A DNA stretch of 64,000 nt from Pratylenchus scribneri (taxonomy: Eukaryota > Nematoda > Chromadorea > Rhabditida > Pratylenchidae). The position numbers were made by a program, and so were the translations under genes. Within the stretch, counting starts at the first letter, position 1. Each line of letters starts with the position of its first letter. This document shows, piece after piece, positions 17,998 through 32,000 of this stretch. A model generated the notes under the pieces. It saw only the letters and a program-made list of their open reading frames with translations, did no database searches and had not been told where the DNA came from. The stretch spans positions 2,604,001 to 2,668,000 of the forward strand of contig JAQSEB010000042.1 in the NCBI GenBank assembly GCA_030063045.1, in the 5' to 3' direction.

Positions 17998-20900
17998 TTA
18001 TTCGGCACTTTCGACATCCCCGGCAGGGGAAAAGAAGTTTGAAATGCTGGTAAACATGCTATTTTGGCCTTGGGGCAAAATATTCGTTCGTGAATTGGAG
18101 GAGGAAGACAATCGATCCAAAGATGATCTTCGACTGCTTTTCCCACTTCCGCCTCCCGGCCCTGGCTCCGGTGTAGTAGAATCTGGTGCCATTATTTCAG
18201 TCCCATTTCCATCTTGTTCGGCCCGTTCATTTTCGTGTTTTTTCAAATGTCGATCTAAATTGGTTTGTTGGCCAAAACAACGATCACAATGGGAGCATCT
18301 TTTTGGAGGGATTTGATGCCAAAAAAGAGGATAATAATAACCAACCGGAAAGGTTTTTCCTTATTGTGTATATTTCGAACATGACGTTGAAGATTGGAGC
18401 TAATTGAGAAGGACCGTTCACAATATTGGCACTAAAAGGAGAATTGGAAGAGTTAAATCAACAATTTTCGTATTGCCTTATATGGTTGCTCCCCGGTATG
18501 AGTTCGCAAATGACGAGTCAAATTGGCCGATCTTGGGAATACTTTTTGGCAAAAACGGCATTGATAGCGTTCTTTGCCGCCACAAACCGATGGAATTTTT
18601 GCCGATGCATTCACCCCTCCTCCTCCAATTTTCATTTCCCCCACTGTTCGGCCCTTTCCATTTCCTATTCCACCTCCACCATTTCGTCGTTTTGTACTCA
18701 AATTTGTTGAATTTGCTTTGGGCACTCTTTCCTGATTGGCTGAAGGTCGATTATTATTATTGTTTTGTTGTGTTGATTTGAGAACAGATGGTCGGCTAAT
18801 TGGCGTTGATTGGAGTACAGTAGAGGCCGGAGGGGCCAATGGAGAATTGTTCACTGCCTTAATTAAGAATATTTCATCCAATTAATCCATTTTCCCGCTA
18901 ACCATTTGCCCTGTTCCCTTTTGTTGCAGAAGGTTGAGGAATGCATTGGCCGAATAGAGGGCATTTCGACCGGCCAATGGGCCAAGGAGAAGTTGTTCAA
19001 TTGTTGAAGAAGGCGAACCAAATTGGACACCGCCTCCTGCGGCCATTTGCCTTTCAAAAATGGCTGATTGGGTTGTTGTTTGGCTTTTTTCCTTTATTTT
19101 CAGAAGGCCAACGGCTTCAATGTGACCATCAGGTTCAGATCCCCTCCGCCCATTCATGGTCAAATCCAATGCCTTTTTTTGGTCTTCATCGGCCTCCTCC
19201 CCTTCCTCTGCATCTTCCCTTTCTTTTTGCGCATTTCCTGGCACCGTTTGGGCCGACAAATCGGAAAGAGGCGAAGTGGAAGAAGCCAATTTACGTGCCC
19301 CAATGCCCAAATGATGATGATGGTCGGAAGAGGAAGGCGGCGTTGATTGTTCGCTAAAATGCAAATTTAAATGGAATATCAAAAAATGAGGATTAGATTG
19401 ATCTGACCAAGATGAACGTGGCGAACTTTCTCCATCGGAATTTGACGGTTTCTGTTGATGTGAAGAATCGGGTACAAAAAAGTTTGTTGAAAATGGATTG
19501 GCACTATTATGGAGGAGGAAATTGGTAGGGAAATCCAACAATTGGCGGCCACCTTAAATTGGAAAAGGGTTCAATTAATTTTCTACCGTCCCTTTCTTGC
19601 CCGATGCGATCAATGCATTTCGGGCAGCTGCAGCCGCAGCGGCCATAGCAAAGAAAGGTGAATGGGGAATTGTGGCCGCAACATGACGAGGAAGAATTTG
19701 GCAAAATGGAGAAGGAGGAAAAAGGCTGGAATTATTCGGAGGCCAAATTGGCGGCAAAGGTTGGGTAGGAAATGGTTTGGGAAGGATCGGAACTGATGAG
19801 GGGGGCACTGGACTGGGCGAAGATTCGGGACCACTGCTTGAACTGCTGCAATCGGCGGCCAATTGAGGAAAAAGCATGGAAAATGATGAATTTGACAAAT
19901 TGGAGGAAGAAGAAGAGGAATTTACAGAACAGTTATTGGCCGAAATTTGTTGACCATTGATTGGCTGAATGGGAATTGAATGCGATTTTGGGAGAATTAT
20001 GCCAATGCCAACTTGAGCCCGTTGATTCCGTTCATCTTCTTCTCTGCCCATTGTGGAGGCACCATTCAAAGTGTGACTAAGTAGGATGGCAGGGAATGGT
20101 CGACCGGTGGCAGATTGAGGCCATTGTCCACCCAAAAGTGGCTGATTATAAATGCTGGATGAAGCCATTGGGCAGAGGAATTGATGCTTGGCAAAATTAG
20201 CTTCTGAGGAAAATTGTTGGCAACAACTGGGGCAAATCAATGAAGAAGTTGGGCCGGAAGATGGATTGGAATGAATTTTGCGATGGCGACAAAGATTTGA
20301 ATGTTGTGTGTAGGCCCTGGGACAATGAGGACAACGGAATGGACGAAGTTGGGCGGAATGAATGTTTCGATGTTGCTTGAGGCCACTTTTGAAGGGAAAG
20401 GAAGGGAGAGATTTTAGGGTTTAGAGGAAAGAGAAAGTAAGCCAACCTGGCAGAGCCAAAACTTTTTGGACAAATTTGGCAGCGATGTGGCCGAATTGGC
20501 AATTGATGGGAAGGAATGCCACTTTAAATGAATATTGGATTATTGGGAATTTGGAGGGGGAATCGACCTGAATGAAGCTCGTCTAGGCCGTTGCTTATTT
20601 TCCTGCCCTTTTTCTTGCACAAAATGGGAAGCACCAATGGAAGGAAATGGTGAAAGTGATCTAATAAAAATGCAATACATAAAGGGGAATTGGCCCATAT
20701 CTTCACCTCCTTTCCGGCTTCTCCTCAACTAAAAATGGCTTCTGTTCCTCAAAATCGGTGATCGAAAAAAGACGGCCTCTGGGTTTTGGTTGGATTTGTT
20801 TCCGGCGTCGATCTTTCCTCCTTTCTTTTTGATGATTTTCTTTTGGATTATTTTGGTCAACTTTGTGACAATTTTGATTCAAAAGGCGACGTGAAAGAAG

Positions 20901-21134
20901 TTCAAGAAGTGGAGATTGACCGAATTTGGTGGTCGAAGAAGTGCTGAAAAAGAAGTGAATATTTTGGCCAAAGAATATTTTTGGATATTTAAATTTGTTT
21001 TTGAATGGATGAAAGGGAAATCTCAAAGATTCATCCCAAACGCCGGGAATGGGAGGAAATTCACTCGGCAAGGAAGTCGTCCTGCTTTTTTGAAAGAACT
21101 TTTTGGGATTGCGAACCTCCATCCCCCCTTTCAT
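17998..21134 (-). CDS. egl-43: EGL-43 / EVI1 (PRDM3/16)-type zinc-finger transcription factor
   Basis: Minus-strand gene with two zinc-finger clusters, as in the EVI1/PRDM16/EGL-43 family. The first cluster (about 20500-20160) reads [44 protein letters not shown] and [11 protein letters not shown]. The second (about 18580-18225) reads [43 protein letters not shown] and [21 protein letters not shown]. The linker is Ser/Pro-rich and contains ALDLTM (about 19145), a likely CtBP corepressor-binding motif known from EVI1. One intron between the last fingers uses a GC donor (18432-18476). In nematodes this factor acts in neuronal migration and anchor-cell fate. The 5' end beyond about 20940 is unresolved, and I see no clear PR domain. 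Confidence 0.83.
18432..18476 (-). other. GC-AG intron inside the second zinc-finger cluster
   Basis: Read on the minus strand, the intron starts GCAATACG after TATAAG and ends CTCCTTTTAG before TGCCAATATTG. Splicing restores the finger linker (GEQPYK to CQYCERSF). No GT donor nearby keeps the frame, so this is a non-canonical GC-AG intron. Confidence 0.75.
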
Positions 21135-24100
21135 TCACATTCACTTGCCACTCCCGGATGAAGAGCAATTACGCCGGCGGGCAGCAGATTTCGCTTTCAT
21201 TGAGGGGCACAAAGGTGAAAAAGGAAGGGAAGGAAGGGAAGGTGCCCGGAACGAGATGACCCTTTCCAACACCGTCTTGTCCATCCTCATTCATTCTTCC
21301 CCCCCCCTCCCCCCCACCCCATCTCCAAATGTCCATTCATTGAATTCATTCAGTTGCGCATTGCTTTTCCATCCTTCCTTCATTTTTTGGTTGCCGCTGC
21401 CGCATAATTGCACGATCATTACGCGCGCAGCAGTCAGCCGGAGAGCCTGCCCAATGCGGAATGGCGCAATCTGGGTCAGAAGCCGTGAATGAATGAAAGG
21501 AAGGAAGGAAGGAAGACAAAGCGCCCAAAAGAATCGCTGGATTTTGAAGAAGTAGGAAAAAGAAGGAAAGTGAATTGAAAGGAAAGAAAGGAAGCCGAAT
21601 ATGAAAAGTGAAAATCCCCTGCCGTCCCAATTTTCGCCAAAAAAGGGATTGCGAGTGCGCAAAAAATAGAAAAGTTTAGGGGAAGATTGAAAAAAATGAT
21701 GAAGAAAAAAAGATGGAAGGAATAGGCCAAAATTGGAATGGGACTAAAGTTGGATGACCCAAAAAGGAATAAATTGAAAGGAACAACGGTGAGGAGGGGG
21801 ATCGCTTTGTCCTCAAATTTGACCCAGAAATCCGCGCAAAGATTGGCCTGGAGAATTGCAAAGAGGAATTGAGGGGGGAAAGGTGGATTGAGCGGATGGA
21901 CCAGTGGAGGGAGGACAAAACAATTTGAAGGACAAAGAGAATGAATGGAAGATTATGATTTGGATTTGGAATTGGAATGAAATGGGGGAATGGGCAATGT
22001 GGAATAAACGCCCAAAACACACAACCATAGAACATCATCCCTTATGGCCATTTCCCACCCACCCCTCCGCCCACATTCCCAGCGGCATTTTCTTGGTAAT
22101 CCTATCGTTCGTCGGGAATAAATTCTGATTCCCCACTCCACTGATTCAAGGGCTTTTGTCCCATCCATGGGGTCAGGGGGGCAAACAACACCTTCCATCA
22201 AGGGGGCGAAGGGGAAGAAACACCTCAAATCCCAGCCAATCCATCCCAACTCTGGATTCCCCCAAATTGGAATGTTTGCCCAAAGTTTGGCACCCACTTA
22301 TTTTCAGCCAAAAGTGCCCTTCTCTCACCTTCCCCCAACTTCCTCATCGTCCTTTCGTTCCTCAATCATTTTTGATGGTTGAATGTTGTCGTCGTCAATG
22401 ATGACCTGAAATAAAATGGAAGAATTCATTAAATTTTTAGTGGAAATTTGGAGGATGGATTGATTTTTGCCATTTTTGAAATGCTTCTTTTGGTTGGCCC
22501 ACCCACCCAATGGCAGGTGTGCCAGCCGACATCAACCAGCCATCCCATCCCATCTCCCTCCTTCTTTTGCCAAGCCCATCCCCCCCCCCCCCAAATTGTC
22601 CATCCCCCCTTCCTTTTGGCCCATCCATTCCCCGGCAATTTCCCTCATTCATTCATAAATCTCCGGCAGAAGCAGACGAATTGGGCCTTCCTCAATGTGG
22701 GAAGGGGCAGCCAGCTTCCATCTATGGCAGATAATTGCCGCTTGGAACTGAGGGCGCATCCGGCCAAGAATGGATGTGAATGGTGGTCCGACCCCATCAT
22801 CGCGGTTGGACGCATCTTTTGGCCCAAAAATATTGGCGGATTGAGGTAAGAAAAAAGGGGAAAAGGATGGACAAAAAGGGGAAGTGAGGATGGGAAGAAG
22901 CGGTGGCCGACCGCCGGCAATTTGTTGCCCAAAAGAGGCCTTGGCCAAAAGATGGAAGAGACCCTTCCTTCCTCCCTCCCTCCCATTTTGAGGTTGGCAA
23001 TATTCTCGACAAACAATGGCCAAGGAAAGAGGAGATGGGGGCAAAAGATGAGGAGATAATTGGCCGGGACCAGCATTTCCCCTTTTTGGAGCAGTCTCCC
23101 CAATTAGATGGTCCTGAGACGGATCGGAATTCTTCCTGATGCCCTTCCATCCATCCAAAGGTGCTCTCCCTTGGGGGAAGAAGGCAAATATGGATGAAAG
23201 CCGGGAACAGGAAGGAAAAGGGCCAACAACAAGAGGGGAAGGGGGGGGATGAGGAGAGTCCATTAGGGCGGATGGGCCAAATATTGTTGAGGAAAGGAGG
23301 GAGGAAGGAAGGAAATGGCCATCTCCCCCAGAGTCAATTATTAATTCCCCTCAATCTTATTGTTGTCTTCATCCATTGGATTTGAACATTGGCTGACCGG
23401 CCAAAATTGTTGGCCATCTGGCGGAAATGCTGACCCTCTTTTTGGCATCATTCATAATAATAATATGGGTGGGGTGAATCCAATCTTAATTGTTTTTGCT
23501 TTTTTATTTACCTTTTTTTGTTGATTTTCAAAAATGTTTGCAGCCGAATTAATATTTTTGTCGTCAATTTCCATTGAATTTTGATGAGTGTCTAAAAAAT
23601 GAATTTGTTTGAATAATTTTAAAAGAAGAAAATGACAAATAATAGGGAAAGGGAGAATAAATAGTGCCGCCGCGGAGATGGGCCCAAAGGGTAAATGATG
23701 GAAAGGAGGGGGGGGGGGGACTCATTCTCACTACGGTATGTGAAGAAGAGAGGAAAAAGGGCGGGGGAATGGAAAGGAGAGATTCTCCCCCTTTGGCCTT
23801 CCATTCATGAAGTTAGAAAAGGGATGAATTCGATTTAATCAACTAAAATCTTGAAATTGAAATGCACTGATCCTAATTTGTTTTAATTTTAATTTATTTC
23901 CCAGTCCATTTCAACCATATTTTGTCCACTTTCCGTGTTTTGCCATTTTCCTGCCATTCCCTCTATTCCACTATTCCCCTCCTTAATTGACCGTCTAATC
24001 CGTTGATTGCCAACAACATTGGCCCCCTCTCCTGGCCATTCCACTCATTTCCTTGTGAGCCTTTCCCGAGCACCTGTCCCGGCACAAGTCATTTCATTTT

Positions 24101-26745
24101 ATTCTTCCCATCGTCCAAAACAGCACAAATTGATTGCGAAACGGGAAGGAAAAGTGAAATGGGAATTGGAGGAGGGGAAGGGATGGATTTGTTGTGGGGA
24201 GGGAGGACAAAAAGGGAGAATATAAAAGGAGGAGGAGGAATATATCCATCCCCGAGATTGGCCATCAAAAATGCACCAGTTTTGGATGGGAAGCTTGGCC
24301 AAGCATTGGGCCAAGGCATTTTGGTTGGTTCTTCCTTAATTAACAAGATTCGAGGATGGGCAAAAAGAGACATAGGGAATTGGAGAAAATGGAAGAATAA
24401 AGAAAGATGGGAATTGAATTTAAAGGAAAATTCAGAAATACGGTAGAGGAAAGGAGGGGCGAAGGAGGACAAATGCCAGGACGAGTCCAGTCATGCGGAT
24501 GCTGTGGTGATGTTGATGGTTGGCTGAATGGATGGATGGATGGATGGATTGCCGCTTAAAATGTTCATTTTCCCTTGGAGGGAAGCGCTGATTTTCACAC
24601 CCGAAGGCACTAAAAGCATTGTGCTGAAAATGGATGGGGAAAAGGGGGGGGGGGAAAGAAGTTTTGCATTTTCGAGAAAGAAATGGCAAACAGTGGGGAT
24701 GAGGAGATGGGCCAAAAATGGGGGAAAGATGGCCTCCGGGGATGTGTCCAATGGAAAAATGGATTCGGGAGTGACAACAATTCAAATGGAATGACCATTA
24801 ATATGGAAGGAAGGAGGAAGGCAGGTGGATTATTCCCAGCTGGCACATTCCCCTCCCACATCCATTCATTTTGTCCTACTTATCCTTTTCTTATTCCTCC
24901 TTTTGTCCTTTCAAATGCGGGATGGGCCCATATTTGTTAGGCCCCCCTTCCTTGGCCGCCAAACCACCTCTCTCGTCTCGCAACTCTTCCTCGCGCCCAA
25001 TTTGCATTCCAATATGATCAAGTCCTCCTTTTCCCCTTGCCCAATTTATTCCCCCTTTTGGTTTTTGGCCAGCTCACAAAGCGGCGAGGAGCGGCCCACA
25101 AAATGGCTGAATTATTGGCCGAATTGGTCCAAAAATGTTGCTTTTAGTTGGGCAAAGGGGGGGGGGAGGGAAAAAGGGGTGAGGGGGAAGACATTCTCAA
25201 ACCAAAAACCAGCAAATTTAGTCAAAAACGATGAGCAATTTGAATTGGGGAATGATGCCTTTTATTGGTGAATGAATGGAAAGGAAGAATGGGGGAATTG
25301 GGATGAATGAAGAATGGGAAGGGGTGGGTGGGGGGAGGAGGATGGAAATGCCAACCGTATACCACCGGCCAAATGGGCACATCAAGAGCGATGGTCCTAG
25401 TCCCAGCCAGCAAAGTGCCATCCCCATTCATTCCTCTGTAAGTTTATTGCATTAACTGCTCCTCCCTTTCCCTTTTGTGAGGTCGTCCTGGCAACCGATG
25501 GATGGGTTTTCCCATCCAATTGAGATGCGCGCTCTGCCGATTCTTTGGCCATATAGCCTCCTCCTCCTCCTTTACTCAGAATTCATGCGCAGAAACTCAA
25601 TTTGATGGCAAGCATCCCTGGCTAATCACATCATCACGCCAACCTTTTCTAACTCGTCCTAAATGTTCCCACGCATTCTCAGAGAATGGATGAACAAGGC
25701 CTAAAGCAATATATTACTGTAGGGAAAATAAAGGCAGCATCTTTGCGCAGTAGTTCATCATCCCCCTCTCCTCAAAGTATGGCCTTTCATTCATAACTGG
25801 TTGGTTGTAGTTGTTCCTTTCAATTTCTCGAGAACTGGCCCTGAACTTTCCCTTTCCCCTTGCATTGTTGCTCTTTTCATTCAGCCTTTCCGGGCAATCA
25901 TTCACCAACATTCCTTTTTAAAGGATGTGAAAGAAGAAGTGAATGGAAGAAGGCCAAGTCATCCTTGCCCTAAATGGATGGCCCATCCGCGCATTACCTT
26001 CACCTCAACAACTCAGAGAAAGAATTGGATGAAGTTGAGCATTTGTTGACCCAACCACCAACACCAACCATCCTTGTTAACCCTACTCATCACTCCATTT
26101 CATTCCGTTCTATACGTCCTCACTTGTGCGTCCTGTCAAGATTTGGGAGAGCAAATAAATCTCACTCTCAATGCCAATCCAATGAAAGTGTTTGCAGGAT
26201 GGATGAATTTAACAAGAAAAATCCTACTAATATCAGTCGACAATAGCACTTTATTTAATCCGAGAAGGGATGATCCACAACAATCCGCCGTTTGATTAGC
26301 CTAAAATGTACTGTCCCATCCATGGAGAATAAAAATTTGATATAAACATTAAAAGAATAAAAAAAATGTATAAAATGCTACCTTACCTACTTTAATTAAA
26401 AAAAATTATTAATTACGAGGGAATTTGGAATTGAAACACGAATGAGAGAATTAAAAGGGTTAGTCGACATTTTTTAAATAATATTAAATTTATAATAAAA
26501 CAGAATGCCAAATCGTCATATTTATTAATTAATTATTTTTTTCTCGATTTCTCTTAATTTAATTTTTTTGTTGGTTTTTTTGCGTTTTGCGTATGCGTTT
26601 CGGTTTTGCTTCCCGTGAACCGGAATCACCAATCAATCAACGTTTGGTGAGTATAATTATTTCGTACATATACAGATTGTATCAATTATTATATCATTTT
26701 CATTTCGACTTTACATTAAATTTCTATTAATTCAGCTTAATTAAA
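21135..26745. other. Gene-poor region upstream of egl-43; G- and GA-rich tracts
   Basis: About 5.6 kb without a gene I can support. It is more GC-rich than the rest, with long purine or pyrimidine tracts and G/C homopolymers (runs of about ten at 22580, 23709 and 24645), GGAAGGAAGG runs (about 21500), a GGAT microsatellite (about 24530), and many ORFs that lack domain features. It probably holds the promoter, large 5' intron and enhancers of egl-43, a developmentally regulated gene. The last part (26340-26745) is AT-rich and is the likely promoter of the RNA polymerase III subunit gene. Confidence 0.45.
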
Positions 26746-27607
26746 ATGTTTGTTTTAAGTGTTTTAAAAAGCACTGTTGAAATTCATCCAAATAAACTCG
26801 GAAAAGATTTTATTGCCACTTTAGTTGAACGGATCAACCAACAATTCGCAAATTTTGTAAGCTTTTCAATTAATAATTTTACAAATTACAATGATTTTCA
26901 GGTTATCCCAGATGTTGGCCTTTGCATAACATTCTATGACTTTAAGAAAATAGGCGATTCATTCATTTTGGTAAATTTAATACTAGTATTTTAAATTTAA
27001 AAAAGATGAATTAGCCAGGTAACGCATCGACCCACACTCCAATCATTTTTCGATACATTGTATTTCAACCATTAATAAATGAAATATTGGAAGGCACTAT
27101 TTCCAAATCCACAAGCGAAGGCATAACAATTAGTCTGCAATTCTTCAGCGATATTAATGTTGCACCGGACAAACTTCCAGCAGTATCAAAATTGTATTAT
27201 TTCAATTATATTGAATATCAAAATAAATTAAATTTAGTGATGAGTCAGTCCAAATTTGGAGTTGGGAATATCAAAATGAAGACAAAATTACTCAATTTTA
27301 TATGGACCCAGGAAGAAAAGTCAGGTTAATAAACCCGATAAACAATGTTTAATTGAAAATGCGCAGGTTTAAAGTTCTAGGAGTTCAATATAAAAACATT
27401 GAGCCTGGAACTCCAAAAGAAGCTGCAAAACCGATGACAATCGAGGTTTATCAATTAATACTAATATTAAATTTAACTTTACAGGCTTCGATGCTTGATA
27501 TGGGGCTTGGTTGCATTGATTGGTGGAATCAAACAGATTCTAGTGAAATTAAACAAGAAATTAATGAAAATGATGTCCAAGAAGAAGAGATTAATAATGA
27601 AGAATGA
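26746..27607 (+). CDS. POLR3H: RNA polymerase III subunit RPC8/RPC25
   Basis: Five-exon gene for the Rpb7-like stalk subunit of RNA polymerase III. The start MFVLSVLKSTVEIHP is the conserved opening. An SHS2-like N-terminal domain includes VGLCITFYDF and the PGNASTHTPIIFRYIVFQP block. The S1/OB-fold part follows (EGITISLQFFSDI), then FDESVQIWSWEYQNED joined across an intron at about 27193-27236, FRVLG-like RFKVLGVQY, and the C-terminal LGCIDWW before a Glu/Asn-rich tail. It works in the nucleus with RPC9 in transcription initiation. Length is about 215 residues, as expected. Confidence 0.88.
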
Positions 27608-27758
27608 ATTTTATTTTATCAATTTAATAAAATTTAATATTTTAAACATTTATATTCAAATTGGATGATTATTTTTTCATCATATAACTATTACTCACTT
27701 TAATTAAAACTCATTTCATCATAATTATTTAGTAAGCAAAATTGAAATAATTTGCAAT

Positions 27759-28307
27759 ATGGCAACCATTGAAAAAGCTCCCGTGGTGCCTCAATCTGTT
27801 CAAGTTTTCGGGCGAAAGAAAACGGCCACCGCAGTGGCTTTTGCCAAGAAAGGCAAAGGATTCATCAAGGTTTTTAAAACTGAATGTTAAAATTAAAATA
27901 GTAATACTCGAATATCAAAAGGTGAATGGCCGACCACTGGAATATTTGCAACCGGACATTTTGCGCATGAAGCTCCAAGAACCTTTGCTGGTTGTTGGCA
28001 AAGACAAATTTGCTGGCATTGATATCCGTATCCGCGTCAAGGGTGGTGGACATGTTGCCCAAATCTATGCCATTCGTCAGGCAATCGCAAAGACATTGGT
28101 CGCCTGGTACCAAAAAAACATCGACGAACAAAGCAAGAAGGAAATCAAAGAGCAACTTGTGGCCTATGACCGCAATCTCCTTGTTGCCGATCCAAGACGC
28201 CATGAGCCAAAGAAATTCGGTGGACCAGGTGCCCGTGCTCGATACCAGAAGTATGTTTTGAATATTACTCCCATTATGTATTCTTATTTTTAAGGTCATA
28301 TCGTTAA
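27759..28307 (+). CDS. rps-16: 40S ribosomal protein S16 (uS9)
   Basis: Three exons. The start is [20 protein letters not shown], then [21 protein letters not shown] joined across an intron at about 27870-27920, the core [20 protein letters not shown] and [20 protein letters not shown], and the conserved end [24 protein letters not shown] after a final 38-bp intron. The C-terminal Arg of uS9 reaches the P-site tRNA and is present. Length and sequence are typical. Confidence 0.95.
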
Positions 28308-29093
28308 ATGGGACAGGCATCGAATTCGGAGAAAAACAATCGAAGACAAATATTTGATCCGAATTGTTTATTTGTTAATTCAATCCATGTTGAAGAATAA
28401 AATTTTGTTTTAAAATTTATAATTTTTAATATTCGAATGATTTGATTATTCATTAAATATTTCTTTTTTAATTTAAGTACACAATTTATATTCATATAAT
28501 AGTCTGAAGTCTGAACAAATAAGTAAATAAGTATATATTTTATCATTACTTCTTCATATAAAAAGACCCATCCAACCGACTAAAATTGTGAAATCGAATT
28601 AAAGCAGAGAGAATGGATCGCATGACTCCCTTCCAAATTAAAATGTTCTCGCATCTGCTAGTAAAATATATCGACAAATTACCTAAATATCAAATAAATC
28701 AATTTTCTACTAAGCTTTTATATTTTAATCTTTTCTATAATAAAAAACAATTTTCCTATTATTTTATCGAAATTCTCGACACAAAAAAAAGAATTTAAAG
28801 GTGATTGATTAGTCATCACATCATCATCCCCGTTCCTTTCTTTCTTTTATTGTTCACATTAGCAAGGCCCTTATTTTCCCATTTTTTTTCACATTAATAA
28901 GCAAAGGTCCCAATTGCAATGAAAACAAAATGTCAAGAAAAATATTCCCTTTCCAACCACTCCTTTTATTTTGCTTATCATTCATTTATGAAAATGATTT
29001 TAGCCAGCACCATTTTTGCTCATTTTTTAATAATAAAATCAACATTTTTTGTAATTTTAGCAGCTATAAAATTTCAAAGCTAAACAATTAATA
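28308..29093. other. Intergenic, AT-rich
   Basis: AT-rich DNA between RPS16 and the LDL-receptor-family gene, with polyadenylation-like signals near 28400. A T-rich acceptor (TTTTTTGTAATTTTAG, about 29046-29060) lies 33 bases before the receptor ATG and could be a spliced-leader site. No gene recognised. Confidence 0.4.
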
Positions 29094-32000
29094 ATGGTCT
29101 CGCCCTTTATTTTTATCCTGCTTTTTATGGCGACGGCGGCAACTTCGATAATCGCTCAACAACAACCAATTTCAAAAACCCTCCAACAAAAAGGTACAAA
29201 TTAATATAAATTAATTTTAAATATTTCATTTTCAGATCAAACTTGTCCGCAATCAATGTTCTTATGCACTTCTACCCAGCGCTGCATTCCTCGTTCGTGG
29301 GTTTGCGATCAGGAAATTGACTGCCAAGATGGAGAAGATGAAGACAAATGCGGTAGAAATTAAATTGATTTCTATTTAAATTCATTTTTATTATTTAAGA
29401 TAATTCTAAACCACAATGTGGTGAACAGGAATATGCCTGCAGAACAACGCAGCACGGAGTTCGCACGGAACAATCAAATCCTTGGCTCTCCCATTTGAGC
29501 GGTGGTTCACTTTTCACTCACACATGCATTCCATTAAAGTAATTAATTTTGGCATACATTTATTGTCTAATTGTTTAATTTAAGATGGAAATGCGACGGG
29601 GAACCGGACTGTTTGGAAAAAGATGATGAAGAAGATTGTCCAGGTTTTCATTAAGAGGAAATATTTAAATATTTATTATTAATATTTAGACATAAAATGC
29701 GATGATAAACATTTTGAATGCAAAAGCTTTGACAGTTCGGGAACATCATGCATTCCTCGAGAGTAAAAACATTCACTTTTAATTATGAAAATATATTTAT
29801 TTTTAGATGGGTTTGCGACGGACAAGTATGGCTTTAACAAATAATTCACAATTTTGTAATTTTATAATTTTAATTAATTTATAGACGGATTGCCTGGATA
29901 TGAAAGATGAAATGAATTGCACTTCGAAGAGTCAAAATCATCAATGCGATATAAATACAGAGTTTCGGTAGACAAAAGATTTTTTGAAATGAATGATGAA
30001 TTTGTTGTTTAGATGCAATGATGGCCAATGCATTTATAAAACGTGGCGTTGTGACGGCGATTATGGTTTATTTATTTATTTTTGTGCATTAATAAAATAA
30101 CAAATTTAGATTGCATGGATCAAAGTGATGAAAAAGAATGCCACGAAGATACTTGCAAAACCATTGACAAATTCAAAGTAATTTTATTATAAAATGATTA
30201 ATCATAAAACTGTTTAAGTGCAAATCGCCTGAAAATCATTTATGCATACCCAAAAATTGGAAATGTGACGGTGAACCGGACTGCCCTGGTAAGCTTAAAA
30301 TGATACAAATTATTTTTATCACATTTTCTAAGATCATTCGGATGAAACGGACTGCCAACTTAGTGATTTTCATTTGGTCCATCCAATGAATTGCTCTTCA
30401 TCTGTAAATTTAAAATATTTTAAATTATGCATAATTATTTCCTATTAGGAATTTCAATGCAATAATGGCGCCCAATGCATTAGCAAATTTTGGGTGTGCG
30501 ATGGTGAAGATGATTGGTTGGTCTAAATTTAAATATTTTAATATTTAAAATGAATTTAAGTTTTGATGGAAGTGACGAAAAAGATTGTCAAAAGGGACAA
30601 TGCAGAAAAGGTCAAAAGGAATGCAAAGATGGCCAATGCATTGCTGAAAGTCTTTGGTGCGATGGACCAAAAGGTGAGAGTGAAAATAATTGGAACAAAT
30701 CAAAATAATAAAATTATAGATTGTAAAGATGGATCGGATGAATTGAATTGTACCAAATTGGAAGCAAGCCAAATACAATGTGATGATTTGACGGAATATA
30801 CTTGTCCTGAAAGCCCATTAAAATGCATCAAATATGACAATCTTTGCAATGGAAAAAAATCGGGACCACCAAATGATTGCACCAAAAGTGTTTGCGACAA
30901 ACAAATTAGTAAATTAATTAAATAATTAATTAAAATAATAAAATATTCACATATTTTTTAGTGCAATGCAAAAGTACTGATAATTCGTGCAAATGTCGAA
31001 AAATGGAACGGGGAGGGAATCTTTGTACTTGTGCCAGCGGATTTAAATCCACAACCAATGATAAGGATGGAATATGTCAAGGTTTTCTCATTCCTTTCTT
31101 TATTAAATTATTCATATTAATTTAAGATATAAATGAATGTCAACAATTTGGGGCATGCGATCAAATTTGCATTAATAAACCGGGCAGTTATCAATGCGAT
31201 TGCTATCCGGGCTACAAATTGAGTATCAACGGACTAATAATGGAAAAACCAGTCCCGCATAAATGTCGCGCCCTGGGCCCGGATCCATTGCTTCTTTTGG
31301 CCAATCGTGCCGCAATTCGTCAATACAACGTTTATACGAATAAATATCATCCATTGATTAGCAAATTGGAATCAGCCGTTGCATTGGATTATTGGCATGA
31401 AAATAACACTTTAGTGTGGTCGGATGTTAGCAAAGAACAGGTTTAATAAATACATTTATTAAAAGAAATGTTTTTAATTTGTTAGATTGTAATTTGCAAA
31501 GGAATAATTGGATTGGGCAATCAGGACATGTTCGAAAGTATCAATAAAATGTGCACCGAAGATAGTCCAAATGTGATTAAAATCAAAGAGAATGTGACAA
31601 CCCCGGATGGATTGGCAATTGATTGGGTCCATGGATTATTGTAAATAATTAAATTATTAATAATTATTCAATTAAATTTAAAAGATTTTGGACGGACACC
31701 GGCACAGACACAATCAATGTCTATGATTTTAACACAAAACAAAGAACTGTGCTAATTGACAGGGAAATGGACGAGCCCCGGGCCATTGCCGTCGATCCAA
31801 CTGCTGGATTAATTTTCTGGACAGATTGGGGCGAAAATGCACGAATCGAGCGGGCTGGAATGGATGGGGAAAACAGAATGGTATTTTTTGTAATTTAATT
31901 CGTCAAATAATATTTTGTTTTTAGGTTATTGTAAAAGGAGACGCAATTCGTTGGCCAAATGGATTGGCCATTGATATTCTTGATAAGAGGCTATATTGGG

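Noticed and set aside
21103..21492. Possible extra egl-43 exon or separate plus-strand gene
   Set aside because: Low-complexity frame in a GA-rich tract, with no supporting splice sites or conserved motif.
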